From assembly GCA_035461245.1 (NCBI GenBank), contig DATHVP010000148.1:1-64000 (forward strand): a stretch of 64,000 nucleotides of DNA, written 5' to 3'. Source of the DNA: SH-MAG3 sp035461245. Lineage in GTDB: Bacteria; Gemmatimonadota; Gemmatimonadetes; Longimicrobiales; RSA9. Of the stretch, positions 6,699 through 14,873 are shown piece by piece (positions within the stretch are counted from its first letter, which is position 1; the number at the start of each line of letters is the position of its first letter). Under the pieces are notes generated by a model. It was not told the DNA's origin. It made no database searches and was given only the letters and a program-made list of their open reading frames with translations. The position numbers and the translations under genes are program-made.

Positions 6699-7985
6699 TC
6701 AGCCCATCGACCGCAGGCCGAGCGCCTCCAGCATCTCCGCACGCGCGCCCGCGTCGCATTCCAGCGTCACCGCGTCACGGACGGCCTCGATAGCGTCAGC
6801 CGTGCCGATCTGCTCAAGCGCCCACGCTGCGTGGGACCGCACCACCGGCTCCAGGTCACGCAACGCGGCAGCCAGCACTGGCACCGCCTCCCCCGCCCCC
6901 CAGTTCCCCAGCGCCACCGCCACGTTCCGCTTCAGCCCCGCGTACCCAGCACGCCGTATCGCCGACCCCCGAGTCCACTCATCCCACTCCTCATACGTCA
7001 TCCGCATGAGCGAGATCAGCGATGGCAGCGTGGTGCCCGGAAGTTCGCCCGCTGTCCCCGCCCGTTCCCGTTTACGTAAACGTTCCCGTTCCCGTTCCCG
7101 GCCGTCGAAGTCCGGCTCGCGCGTCAACGCCACGAACTTCGACGAGTTCCACGGACACACCTCCTGGCAGATATCGCAACCGAACACCCGGTTCGTCATC
7201 AGACTCCGCAGTTCCCGCGGGATGGGGCCCCGATGCTCGATGGTCAGGTAGGAGATGCACCGCGTCGCGTCCATCACCGGTGCACCATTCGCGTCGCGCC
7301 CCAGCAACGCGCCCGTCGGGCAGGCAGACACGCAGGCGGAACACGTGCCGCAGTGGTCGGCGCCGAATGGCGTGTCCGGCGCCAGCTCGATGTCCAGGAG
7401 CAGCGAGCCCAGAAAGAAGTATGATCCCTTCCGCGGATGTATGAGCATGGTGTTGTGCCCGAACCAGCCCAGCCCCGCCCGCTGTGCGAGTTCCCGCTCC
7501 AGCACCGGCCCCGTGTCCACATACGCCCGGGCCATGGGTAACTCGCGGCCAAGTTCACCTTCCAGCCACGTCAGCAGTGCCAGCAGCTTCTTCTTCAGCA
7601 CCTTGTGGTAATCCCGGCCGCGCGCATATCGCGCAATGACACCGCGGGACCCGTCGGCAGCAGCGTCGCTCGGATTCACTGGACCGGCGGACGCGGGGTC
7701 ATCAGCAGGGCGATCGTCGCCGGGATAGTAGTTCAACGCCACGACAACCGCCGACCGGAATCCCTCAGGGGCGAGTCGACGCGCCACTGCGTCTTCCCGC
7801 GCCAGGTACGCCATGGTCCCGTGGCGGCCCGCGGCGATCCATGACCGGTAGAAGGCCGAATGGTCGCTGGGACGCACATCCGTCACGCCCACCAGCTCGA
7901 ACCCCAGGCGTCGCGCCTGCGCCTTGAGTTCCGTCGTCAGGAGCTGCGCGTCATCCGGTACCGTCTGGACATCAGTCTTCGACAT
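6699..7985 (-). CDS. queG: Epoxyqueuosine reductase
   Basis: Catalyses the last step of queuosine synthesis in tRNA, reducing epoxyqueuosine to queuosine with a cobalamin and two 4Fe-4S clusters. The two ferredoxin-type cysteine sets are CGTCSACVSACPTG and CDICQEVCP, in the usual order. A HEAT-like repeat with AVPVLAAALRDLEPVVRSHA closes the protein, as in long QueG forms. At 428 residues it is somewhat long, partly through an Arg/Glu-repeat linker (ERERERLRKRERAG) encoded by the repeat at 7061-7103. queE lies at 23932 but is not adjacent. TATCAT sits 5 nt before the ATG, so the mRNA may be leaderless. Confidence 0.93.
   Translation of the reverse strand: MSKTDVQTVPDDAQLLTTELKAQARRLGFELVGVTDVRPSDHSAFYRSWIAAGRHGTMAYLAREDAVARRLAPEGFRSAVVVALNYYPGDDRPADDPASAGPVNPSDAAADGSRGVIARYARGRDYHKVLKKKLLALLTWLEGELGRELPMARAYVDTGPVLERELAQRAGLGWFGHNTMLIHPRKGSYFFLGSLLLDIELAPDTPFGADHCGTCSACVSACPTGALLGRDANGAPVMDATRCISYLTIEHRGPIPRELRSLMTNRVFGCDICQEVCPWNSSKFVALTREPDFDGRERERERLRKRERAGTAGELPGTTLPSLISLMRMTYEEWDEWTRGSAIRRAGYAGLKRNVAVALGNWGAGEAVPVLAAALRDLEPVVRSHAAWALEQIGTADAIEAVRDAVTLECDAGARAEMLEALGLRSMG
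7061..7103. repeat. CGTTCC hexanucleotide repeat with central palindrome, inside queG
   Basis: Two partial copies of CGTTCC, a 12-bp palindrome GTTTACGTAAAC, then three more copies of the hexamer. On the coding strand this gives alternating Arg and Glu codons in the linker between the iron-sulfur region and the HEAT domain of QueG. Six-base units keep the frame, so copy number could vary without inactivating the gene. Confidence 0.6.
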
Positions 7986-8123
7986 GAATCATGATACGCT
8001 TCAGGCAGGCGGAAGATCATCCATGAGCGCCCCCGGCCTCTCTGCCGGAACGAAACTTGTCAGTACACATGGTCAGTTACGTTCACCGCCTTAAAGGAGG
8101 CACACCAAATCGGAGGTTCCGCG

Positions 8124-8693
8124 ATGTACCGACTATGGATGTACCTACTTGTCCCCTCGCTGTTGGTGGCGACGGGATGCAGTCCTGATACCCAGGAGGC
8201 CGTCGAAGCTGACGCGCTCACACCTGAACAGATCGCGGCGCTGGCCGACCAGTACCCGCGCCTGAACGGCGAGGAACCGCTGCCGGAGCCGACACCGGGC
8301 GCCACGGCGGCGCCGACGAGCGTGCCTGACCGGGTCGCGCAGCGAGGTACTGAACGCGTCCTGCAGAGCGCCAGCGGCGGCGCCACGTTCTACGCCGACA
8401 AGTTTGAGGGGCAGCGTACGGCCAGCGGCATCCCGTTCCGGCAGAACCAGATGGTCGCCGCGCACCGCTCCTACCCCTTCGGGACCATCCTGCGAGTGAC
8501 TAACACGACGAACAACCGCTCGGTCAATGTGCGCGTAGTGGATCGGGGCCCGTTCGGGTCCGCATCCAACCAGCGCCGGGCCATCATCGACCTGTCCCGG
8601 CGCGCCGCGAATGAGCTTGGCTACGTCCAGGCCGGTCGGGCCCAGGTTGAAGTCGAGGTCCTCGAGTGGGGCCGCGGCGTGGCCACTTCCTGA
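8124..8693 (+). CDS. RlpA-like double-psi beta-barrel lipoprotein
   Basis: A 189-residue lipoprotein (signal ending LLVATGC) with a C-terminal double-psi beta-barrel domain: GGATFYADKFEGQRTASG, FGTILRVTN and VRVVDRGPF. The last includes the conserved Asp of the RlpA lytic-transglycosylase active site. RlpA proteins cleave or bind glycan strands lacking stem peptides at the septum; whether this one is enzymatic is unknown. The linker after the signal is acidic and Pro-rich. There is no SPOR domain, so it is the short form. GGAGG lies 7 nt before the ATG at 8124. The neighbouring gene queG is divergent, and the transcript ends at a strong terminator. Confidence 0.82.
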   Translation: MYRLWMYLLVPSLLVATGCSPDTQEAVEADALTPEQIAALADQYPRLNGEEPLPEPTPGATAAPTSVPDRVAQRGTERVLQSASGGATFYADKFEGQRTASGIPFRQNQMVAAHRSYPFGTILRVTNTTNNRSVNVRVVDRGPFGSASNQRRAIIDLSRRAANELGYVQAGRAQVEVEVLEWGRGVATS

Positions 8694-8714
8694 TCGTCCG
8701 TCATTCACGTGAGG

Positions 8715-8748
8715 AGGCCCTGTCCCGCGACAGCGGGGCAGGGCCTTT
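8715..8748. terminator. Terminator after the RlpA-like gene
   Basis: A 14-bp stem (8715-8728 with 8733-8746, one G-U pair) with the 4-nt loop GACA, followed by a short T-run. It sits between the RlpA-like gene and the convergent M28 peptidase, so it may terminate both. Confidence 0.7.
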
Positions 8749-8790
8749 CCAGACCAGCCGAGCCAGCGACCCGACCCCTGCCGGAACGTG

Positions 8791-10182
8791 TCAGCGGCCG
8801 AACACCACCGGGCTCTCGTTGCCGTTCCGGGCCACCGCCGCCACGCCAAAGACGTAGTTGTCAATGATCAGGTTCTGCAGCGTGTACTCGGTGATGTTGC
8901 CGACATAGACCCAGTTCGTCCACTGCGGCTCTGTCGTCAGCCGCCAGTAGACCTTGTAACCTGCCAGTGCCGGCGAGTCCACCGCCGTCCAGTTCAAGGT
9001 GGCCGACGGCCGGACCGCACCCGTCAGGCGCACCGTGTCAGGCGGCGGTGGCGCCCACGCCAGCGCCGCCAGCGTAGCCACATTCACGGCAGTAAGACGT
9101 GCGGCGTAGTCGAAGTTGACGCCCTCCACCACGTCGCCGTATTCGATGCCGTCCTCCACGCGGATGTTCTGGTGCTGCCGCGTGTAGTTCTCGTGGGCCT
9201 CCATGATTCGGATCCCCGGGAATCCTGCATCGTTAAACGGCCGGTGGTGCCCGCCGCGGCCGAACCGGTCCAGCCGATAGATCATCATGGCATCCAGGTT
9301 CGTGAAGTACTCGCTGGTGATCCTGTCCACGTACCGGGCCAGCTGCCGGGACACGCCGTCCACCTCGCCGCCCCGCGTCCGTCGGGCTCGCCGCTCCTGC
9401 TCCGTCTCCGTCACCGGCGTCGGCTCGCTGAAGACCCGGAACACCGTGTTGTTGATGACGCCGTCGATACCCTCGATGTTGCCGATCATGTCATTGTTCA
9501 GGACGGCTTCGATGACCCAGCCGTCCTCGATTGCCTGCTGTGCCATGTGCTGGCCGCCCCACAGGCCCTGCTCCTCGCCGGACAGCCCGACGAACACCAC
9601 GCTCTTGCCATAGCGATGCTGCGTCATCATGCGCGCCGCCTCGAGCACGCCGGCCATGCCGCTGGCGTTGTCGTTGGCGCCTGGCGCGTCACTGGTGAAG
9701 TCGGCCGTGTTCGAAGCCCGGGAGTCGATATCGCCCGCCATGATGACATAGTGGTCCGGATGGGTGGTGCCACGCAGCACCGCGACGACGTTCACCACGT
9801 TCACCGGCTGAGGATCGGTAGATCCCTGCGGCCTGCCCTGGAAGATGGCCTCCTGATAGTAGACATCCAGGCACCCACCGCACGCCGTCGATATACGGTC
9901 GAACTCCGCCCTGATCCAGCGGCGGGCAGCACCGATGCCGCGAGAATCGGACAGCGTGTCCGAATAGGTGTTGCGCGTGCCGAACCCGGCGAGGATGCGG
10001 ATGTCCCGCTCAATCCGCTCGGCGGAGGCAGACTCGATGAGGCCGTAGATTCGCGGATCCCTGGGCGGCGGAACTTCCTGCGCGTCGGCTGCGGCCTGTG
10101 CCATCGCGGGAGGGGCGAACGTCAGAATGGTCACCAGCCCGACGATGATGGTGGCGAACAGGGATCGAAGTGGCTTCAGCAT
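8791..10182 (-). CDS. Secreted M28-family aminopeptidase with C-terminal Fn3-like domain
   Basis: A zinc peptidase of the M28 family, exported by a signal peptide (MLKPLRSLFATIIVGLVTI... to AMAQ). The family zinc sites are seen in PGANDNASG, SGEEQGLWGG, NNDMIGN and the late His of MEAHENY. The first ligand position, usually His in GHxD, is Asp here (MAGDIDSR). The last roughly 90 residues resemble a fibronectin type III domain (LAGYKVYWRLTTEPQW). ATG at 10182 is chosen because GGAGG precedes it by 8 nt and the signal peptide begins there. It follows the hybrid kinase on the same strand; a link with the lasso genes further upstream is possible but unproven. Confidence 0.82.
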   Translation of the reverse strand: MLKPLRSLFATIIVGLVTILTFAPPAMAQAAADAQEVPPPRDPRIYGLIESASAERIERDIRILAGFGTRNTYSDTLSDSRGIGAARRWIRAEFDRISTACGGCLDVYYQEAIFQGRPQGSTDPQPVNVVNVVAVLRGTTHPDHYVIMAGDIDSRASNTADFTSDAPGANDNASGMAGVLEAARMMTQHRYGKSVVFVGLSGEEQGLWGGQHMAQQAIEDGWVIEAVLNNDMIGNIEGIDGVINNTVFRVFSEPTPVTETEQERRARRTRGGEVDGVSRQLARYVDRITSEYFTNLDAMMIYRLDRFGRGGHHRPFNDAGFPGIRIMEAHENYTRQHQNIRVEDGIEYGDVVEGVNFDYAARLTAVNVATLAALAWAPPPPDTVRLTGAVRPSATLNWTAVDSPALAGYKVYWRLTTEPQWTNWVYVGNITEYTLQNLIIDNYVFGVAAVARNGNESPVVFGR

Positions 10183-10368
10183 GGCACGTCCTCCAGAGGT
10201 CATGGCAGGGGAAGACGTGCAACATAGCAACGGGAGCAGGCTGCCGCACGCCCGCCACTGCAGGCGACACTGCATCCCTTGGGAGACCGGGTCCAGGTGG
10301 GGTAGCGATGAATGCGGGCGGTGGCGCCGGCGGAGCCGGATGCCGACGTCCCCCCCACCGCCGCACAT

Positions 10369-12348
10369 TCAGCCGTCGCGCAACGCCTGCCTGACCGTCC
10401 GCACCAGGTCCTTCTGGGTAAACGGCTTCTCCAGGAACCGCTGCTGCGCCGACACGCGGCCATCCGCCTTCAGGCCCTCTTCCGTAAACCCGGACATCAG
10501 CACGATGCGGGCATCCGGATGACTGCCCGAGAGCCGCTCCGCCAGCTCTTCCCCGCTCATGTTGGGCATCATGAGGTCTGTGACAACCACGTCGATTCCC
10601 TTCTCGTCACGAGCCCTGGAGAGCGCCTCCTCGCCACTCGCCGCGGCGATGACATTCAGCCCCTCCTTTCGCAGGGTCCGCTCGGCGAGCCTGCGGATGC
10701 TGTCGTCGTCCTCGACCAGGAGGACGGTGACGGGGCGCTGACCGTTGGTGCCAACCCGGTCGGGAGCGCTGGCGGCAGCAGAAACCGGGGCCGGGGGCAT
10801 GCGCTCCCCTTCGGGCGACATCGCATCAACGGCTTCGGCGACGTCCTCGTTCTCTCCGGCGGAGGCGACCGGCAGGAACACCTTGATCGTGGTGCCTACG
10901 CCAATTTCGCTGTATACGGAGATATGTCCGCCGCACTGCCTGACGATGCCATACACAGTGGGCAGGCCCAGGCCGGTACCCTCGGGCCTGGTGGTGAAGA
11001 ACGGCTCGAACATCTTGCTCTGGACGTCCTCGCTCATGCCACAGCCGTTGTCGCTGATGGTCAGCTGGACGTACTCGCCGGGCGCCACGTCCAGGCCCCG
11101 GACGCCGTACGAGTCGTCGAAGCGGGTTGCTGATGTCCGGATCGTGATGCGGCCGCCGTCCCGTATGGCGTCCCGGGCATTGACCGCAAGGTTTACCAGC
11201 ACCTGCTCCAGCTGGCCGCGGTCCACCATGGCTTCTGGAATACCGGTGCGGAGGGCCAGTTCCAGCGATATGTCAGCGCGCACCAGACGCCGCAGCAGGC
11301 GCTCCACATCGGCGACGACGGCATTCACGTCCACTGCCTGCGGATGATTGGGCTGGCGCCGGGCAAAGGTCAGCAGCTGCCTGGTAAGCTCCGTCGCACG
11401 CTCGGCGACCTTGCGCACCTCGACCACGTCCTCACGCACGGGCGCATCCTCGGGGAGGTCCTCCAGCACGAACTGGACGTGGCCCTGGATTGCCGTGAGC
11501 AGGTTGTTGAAGTCATGTGCTATGCCTGCGGCCAGGCGGCCGATGGCATCCATCTTCTGAGCCTGACGAAGCTGCTGCTCGCTGCGACGCAGATTCTCGT
11601 TGCTCGCTGCCAGGCCGTGCTCGGCGCGACGATGCTCTGTCACATCGCGGAGCAACAGCACGACTGACGGGCCGCCCGCGAACCGCATCGGAAGTGCGGC
11701 CGCCTGGAGGAAACGCTCGCCACTCTCGGTGCGGACGGCGTATTCGAGCTCACCAGGCGCCGCCGGCGTCCGTGTCCTCACGACCTGGCGCACTCGTTTC
11801 AGGACGTCTGCCGGCAGGACAGTGCTCGTGGGGGCACCGCGTAGCTGGCGGGGCGCGGTGGGGCCGACCAGCTGCGCTGCCGCAGTATTGCTGTAGACGA
11901 TACAGCCTCCCTGCTCGACGATCACCGACTCCGGGAGCCGGTCGAGAAAACTGCGCAGGTGGTGCTCCCCCGAGCGGCGAACCTTTCTCGCCTTCACCTG
12001 AGCCGTACAATCCCGAAACAACATGAGCATTCGATTGTCATCTACCCTGCGACAGCGCAGCTCGATGGCCTGCCTGCGCCCTCCGTGGCGGCGGGTCACG
12101 ACCGTCGTGGTACCACCGTTAACGTCAACGGCGTGCACCACGCGGTCGAACCACCGCGAGCCCTCGCGGCTGAACCGGTGACTGCCCTCACCGGCCCAGC
12201 CGAACAGGGTGGCGGCTTCGCTGTTGAACTGAAGCACCTCGCCCTGCCGACTCAGAACGGCGGCCGGAGCGGGGATTGCGTCCAGCCAATCCACGTCCTC
12301 GCCCCTCGCGACGAACGCGCGATGGTCCCGTCCTGTGCCCTCATGCAT
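10369..12348 (-). CDS. PAS-containing hybrid histidine kinase with receiver domain
   Basis: A soluble 659-residue signalling protein without membrane segments. Order: PAS-like domain (about 25-110), second PAS domain (about 130-240), dimerisation/phosphoacceptor helix with AAGIAHDFNNLLTAIQGH, HATPase with VNLAVNARDAI, DNGCGM and GTGLGLPTVYGIV, and a C-terminal receiver with phosphoacceptor Asp in VVVTDLMMPNMSG. The HDFNN form of the H box is typical of hybrid kinases of this type. The frame is open 24 nt further upstream, but ATG at 12348 follows a GGAGG and is preferred. It lies directly after the lasso precursor gene on the same strand, so it may sense or respond to the peptide; that is inference. 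Confidence 0.88.
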   Translation of the reverse strand: MHEGTGRDHRAFVARGEDVDWLDAIPAPAAVLSRQGEVLQFNSEAATLFGWAGEGSHRFSREGSRWFDRVVHAVDVNGGTTTVVTRRHGGRRQAIELRCRRVDDNRMLMLFRDCTAQVKARKVRRSGEHHLRSFLDRLPESVIVEQGGCIVYSNTAAAQLVGPTAPRQLRGAPTSTVLPADVLKRVRQVVRTRTPAAPGELEYAVRTESGERFLQAAALPMRFAGGPSVVLLLRDVTEHRRAEHGLAASNENLRRSEQQLRQAQKMDAIGRLAAGIAHDFNNLLTAIQGHVQFVLEDLPEDAPVREDVVEVRKVAERATELTRQLLTFARRQPNHPQAVDVNAVVADVERLLRRLVRADISLELALRTGIPEAMVDRGQLEQVLVNLAVNARDAIRDGGRITIRTSATRFDDSYGVRGLDVAPGEYVQLTISDNGCGMSEDVQSKMFEPFFTTRPEGTGLGLPTVYGIVRQCGGHISVYSEIGVGTTIKVFLPVASAGENEDVAEAVDAMSPEGERMPPAPVSAAASAPDRVGTNGQRPVTVLLVEDDDSIRRLAERTLRKEGLNVIAAASGEEALSRARDEKGIDVVVTDLMMPNMSGEELAERLSGSHPDARIVLMSGFTEEGLKADGRVSAQQRFLEKPFTQKDLVRTVRQALRDG

Positions 12349-12376
12349 CACGATGTCCCCTCCCCACTGCATTCAG

Positions 12377-12432
12377 CCGGCAGCACTTGCCGGCGTGGAT
12401 CGACCAGCCTCGACCGGTCCGGATCAGTCCAC
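12377..12432 (-). terminator. Hairpins between lasso precursor and hybrid kinase genes
   Basis: Two inverted repeats fill the gap: a longer imperfect one closed by GTGGA/TCCAC (12395-12432), and CCGGCA/TGCCGG with a 5-nt loop (12377-12393). Neither has a T-run. They would be suited to partial termination or 3'-end protection, letting the precursor transcript exceed that of the kinase, but no activity can be shown from sequence. Confidence 0.3.
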
Positions 12433-12440
12433 CTCTCCGG

Positions 12441-12590
12441 CTAGTCCACTTCGTCGGGGTCGAAATCCGACCACGACCTGTTCAGGTACGATTCCAGGAA
12501 ACGGCCTCCCATACCGCGGGTCTGCTTCACGGCGTTGCCCTGTTCGGTGACCGTGGGGGGCGTGTAGGGCTTCTTCTGCTGCTTCTCCAT
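12441..12590 (-). CDS. Lasso peptide precursor
   Basis: A 49-residue precursor. The leader carries the complete lasso recognition pattern: Tyr9, Pro12, Val14, Gly18 and Thr24 in the Y-x2-P-x-L/V-x3-G-x5-T spacing, with Thr at the penultimate leader position. Cleavage after Arg25 would expose Gly as residue 1 of a 24-residue core that begins GMGGRFLE. Glu8 is the only acidic residue at positions 7-9, giving a predicted 8-residue Gly1-Glu8 macrolactam. The tail begins SYLNRSW and ends in a very acidic, Asp-rich segment with Phe18 and Pro20. AAGGAG lies 6 nt before the ATG at 12590. The gene follows the cyclase by 70 nt, an unusual order. Confidence 0.9.
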   Translation of the reverse strand: MEKQQKKPYTPPTVTEQGNAVKQTRGMGGRFLESYLNRSWSDFDPDEVD

Positions 12591-12660
12591 GATGGGCTCC
12601 TTGTGACAATGATGTACGCGCCAGCGCACCATGCCCGGCGCAGGGTTGAACACGTGCTAC

Positions 12661-14472
12661 CTATGCTGCCGTGGCCGCGGTGCGCGGCCGGGCATCCCAG
12701 CGACCGTTCCGCACGGCCAGCCACGTCTCCAGCGAGAGCGCACACAGCAGTTGAACATTGTGAACCGGCACGCCCCGCCGGGCCTGGTCCACCTCGTGCC
12801 GCAGGCGCGCTGCATCGATGCAGCCGAGCTGCGCCAGGATGGGGTCCTTCAGCAGGGCGTCCAGGCGCGCACGCTCCCGGTGCAGCGACCACAGCACGCG
12901 GGCGTCGATCCCGCCCTTGGTGGTCCGAGTCCTGACCTTCTCCGGGAGTACGTCCCGGGTGGCCTGCCGCAGGATCCACTTGCGCGCATAGGGACGGACC
13001 CGCTGTGATGGCGGCAGCCGGAGGGACCATTCCACCAGCGGCCGGTAAAGGAACGGGTAGCGGATCTCCACGTCAGATCCGTGCATGGTTCGCTCGAGCC
13101 AGGACGGCAGCGTGCCCAGCGCGGACGCGATGCTGTGAGCGAAGCGGCCGCCGCCGCGGCGGTCCGCTGACGCTGGCGCCGACCGAGCGTTCAGGGATGG
13201 GCTCATCCAGGCGGGACCCGCCGGCCCTGCCGCGCCCCGTCGCATGATCCCGGGCAGGAACGGGTCTACCAGGAACCGGCGCCCCACTTTCCAGAACGAC
13301 TGCCGCGTGGCGACCGACCACCGCGTCACCTCGTTCATTGCCGCGCGGAACTGCCTCCGGCTGGCCAGGTCCGTGATGTAGTCCAGGTTGCCCGACAGGT
13401 AGTGGTCGGCCCCGATGCCACTCAGCAGGACCCGTGAGCCCGCGTTGCGCACGATTGCCGAAACGCGCCGCTCCCTGGCAAAGAACGGGTACATGGGGGC
13501 CGGATGGTCCGTGGCGGGCGGCGGCATGCCGTCATCCTGCCACAGCCAGTAGTCGTGCAACTGCTCATTGCGGATGCCATACTTATCCACGACGGCGCTG
13601 GAATACGCGCGCTCGTCGCCCTCCCCCAGGGAGTCCACGAACGTCACCGTACCGGCAAGCCGTCCCCCCTCCGGCCGCAGCCTGCTCGCCAGCCCCACTA
13701 CCGATGACGAATCGAGGCCGCCCGACAGGTAGGCCCAGACGTCGCCGGTGTCCTCCATCCGTGTGCGCACGCCATCTTCCAGCAACTGCCGGAACCGCAA
13801 GCAGTTGGCTTCCTCGTCGCCCGACGCCTCCGGGACGAATTCTTCGGGGCGCCAGTACCGTTCCGCCGTCCGCACCGTGCCCCGGTGCCGGACCACGCCA
13901 CCGGGCTCCACCGATGTGAGCCCCCGCCAGATGGTGGCGGTCACCTCCGTCGCGAACCCCGTGAGCTGGGCGTGGATGTATTCGACGTCGTACTCCTCAT
14001 CGAGCTGGATCGGCCCCACCTCCGAGGAAAACAGGACCAGGTCATCCGATCGCCGCTGGTACAGCGGCTTCACCCCGAAGGCATCCCGGACGGCCAGCAG
14101 CTTCTCCGCACCCGGGTCCCACACGACGAACGCAAAGTCCCCCAGGAGTTGGCGAATGCACGCTTCACCCCGGGCATCCAGGGCGGCCAGCACAAGCTGC
14201 AGGTCACTGTCCGCTTCCCCGGCCTGGATCCCGGCCAGGGCGGCGACCTCCGCACGATTGTCCAGGCGGACATCCCCCGCCCCCGTCAGCGTGCGCCAGC
14301 GCGCCAGCTTCGGGCGCAGGTCGTCTGGCGCCGACGTGGCCACCGCCGCGAAAGGGCCGTCCACGATGGAGTTCAGCGCGTCGCCCTCGTCCCGACGCAG
14401 GCGGGCGATGTAGCCAAATACATCCCCCCGGGACAATGCCGCACCTCCGGGCCGCAGTGCACAGACAAACAT
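12661..14472 (-). CDS. Lasso peptide cyclase (asparagine-synthetase-like, C protein)
   Basis: A 603-residue homologue of class B asparagine synthetase that closes the isopeptide ring of lasso peptides by adenylating the acceptor Glu/Asp side chain. The N-terminal glutaminase-like half (GDFAFVVWDPGAEKLLAVRD) lacks the catalytic Cys at position 2: the protein starts MFVCAL, as expected for cyclases that do not use glutamine. The ATP-pyrophosphatase loop SGGLDSSS is intact, and LLSGIGADHYLSG is the second signature. It starts with ATG overlapping the B2 stop (TGATG). Together with B1, B2 and the precursor it forms a complete lasso set. Confidence 0.9.
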   Translation of the reverse strand: MFVCALRPGGAALSRGDVFGYIARLRRDEGDALNSIVDGPFAAVATSAPDDLRPKLARWRTLTGAGDVRLDNRAEVAALAGIQAGEADSDLQLVLAALDARGEACIRQLLGDFAFVVWDPGAEKLLAVRDAFGVKPLYQRRSDDLVLFSSEVGPIQLDEEYDVEYIHAQLTGFATEVTATIWRGLTSVEPGGVVRHRGTVRTAERYWRPEEFVPEASGDEEANCLRFRQLLEDGVRTRMEDTGDVWAYLSGGLDSSSVVGLASRLRPEGGRLAGTVTFVDSLGEGDERAYSSAVVDKYGIRNEQLHDYWLWQDDGMPPPATDHPAPMYPFFARERRVSAIVRNAGSRVLLSGIGADHYLSGNLDYITDLASRRQFRAAMNEVTRWSVATRQSFWKVGRRFLVDPFLPGIMRRGAAGPAGPAWMSPSLNARSAPASADRRGGGRFAHSIASALGTLPSWLERTMHGSDVEIRYPFLYRPLVEWSLRLPPSQRVRPYARKWILRQATRDVLPEKVRTRTTKGGIDARVLWSLHRERARLDALLKDPILAQLGCIDAARLRHEVDQARRGVPVHNVQLLCALSLETWLAVRNGRWDARPRTAATAA

Positions 14473-14873
14473 CAGTGCACCTCCAGCGCGGGGAAGACCG
14501 TCAGGTTCAGCGGCAGGTCACCCTGCTCCGCCACCGGTTCGCCATCCACTTCCACCCAGGCATGGGCGTAGAACGGCCGGGCATTCGCCCCAAGACGAAT
14601 TTCCGCCGCCACACCGCGCCTGCGCAGCAACATGTACAGCGCCAGCGACTGCTCCAGACACCGGGCACGGCGCGGATAGAACGCTGCCGCCGTAGATACT
14701 CGCCGCGCCGTTTCCGCAACCAGGCCCCGATCCTCGACCCCCGCCGGCCGCGCCCCGACCCGCCGGGCCAGGCGCAGGGTAGCGCGCAGGCCACGCACTC
14801 GGGCGTGAACATCCACCAGCGCCAGCACGACCAGGCACAGTAACATCGACGGGGCTGCCCTGGGCGTGCTCAT
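14472..14873 (-). CDS. Lasso peptide leader protease (B2, transglutaminase-like)
   Basis: A 133-residue cysteine protease of the transglutaminase-like B2 family that removes the leader from the lasso precursor. The catalytic Cys is in the conserved RCLEQSLALYMLLRRRG, the His in YAHAWVEV, and an Asp follows in VDGEPV. A hydrophobic N-terminal segment (MLLCLVVLALVDV) may associate with the membrane. ATG at 14873 is chosen because it overlaps the B1 stop (ATGA); GTG at 14879 is possible. It is coupled to the cyclase downstream by a 1-nt overlap. Confidence 0.9.
   Translation of the reverse strand: MSTPRAAPSMLLCLVVLALVDVHARVRGLRATLRLARRVGARPAGVEDRGLVAETARRVSTAAAFYPRRARCLEQSLALYMLLRRRGVAAEIRLGANARPFYAHAWVEVDGEPVAEQGDLPLNLTVFPALEVH

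Noticed and set aside
8788..10227. 479-codon plus-strand frame
   Set aside because: Antisense to the M28 peptidase, whose signal peptide, SD and zinc motifs are convincing.
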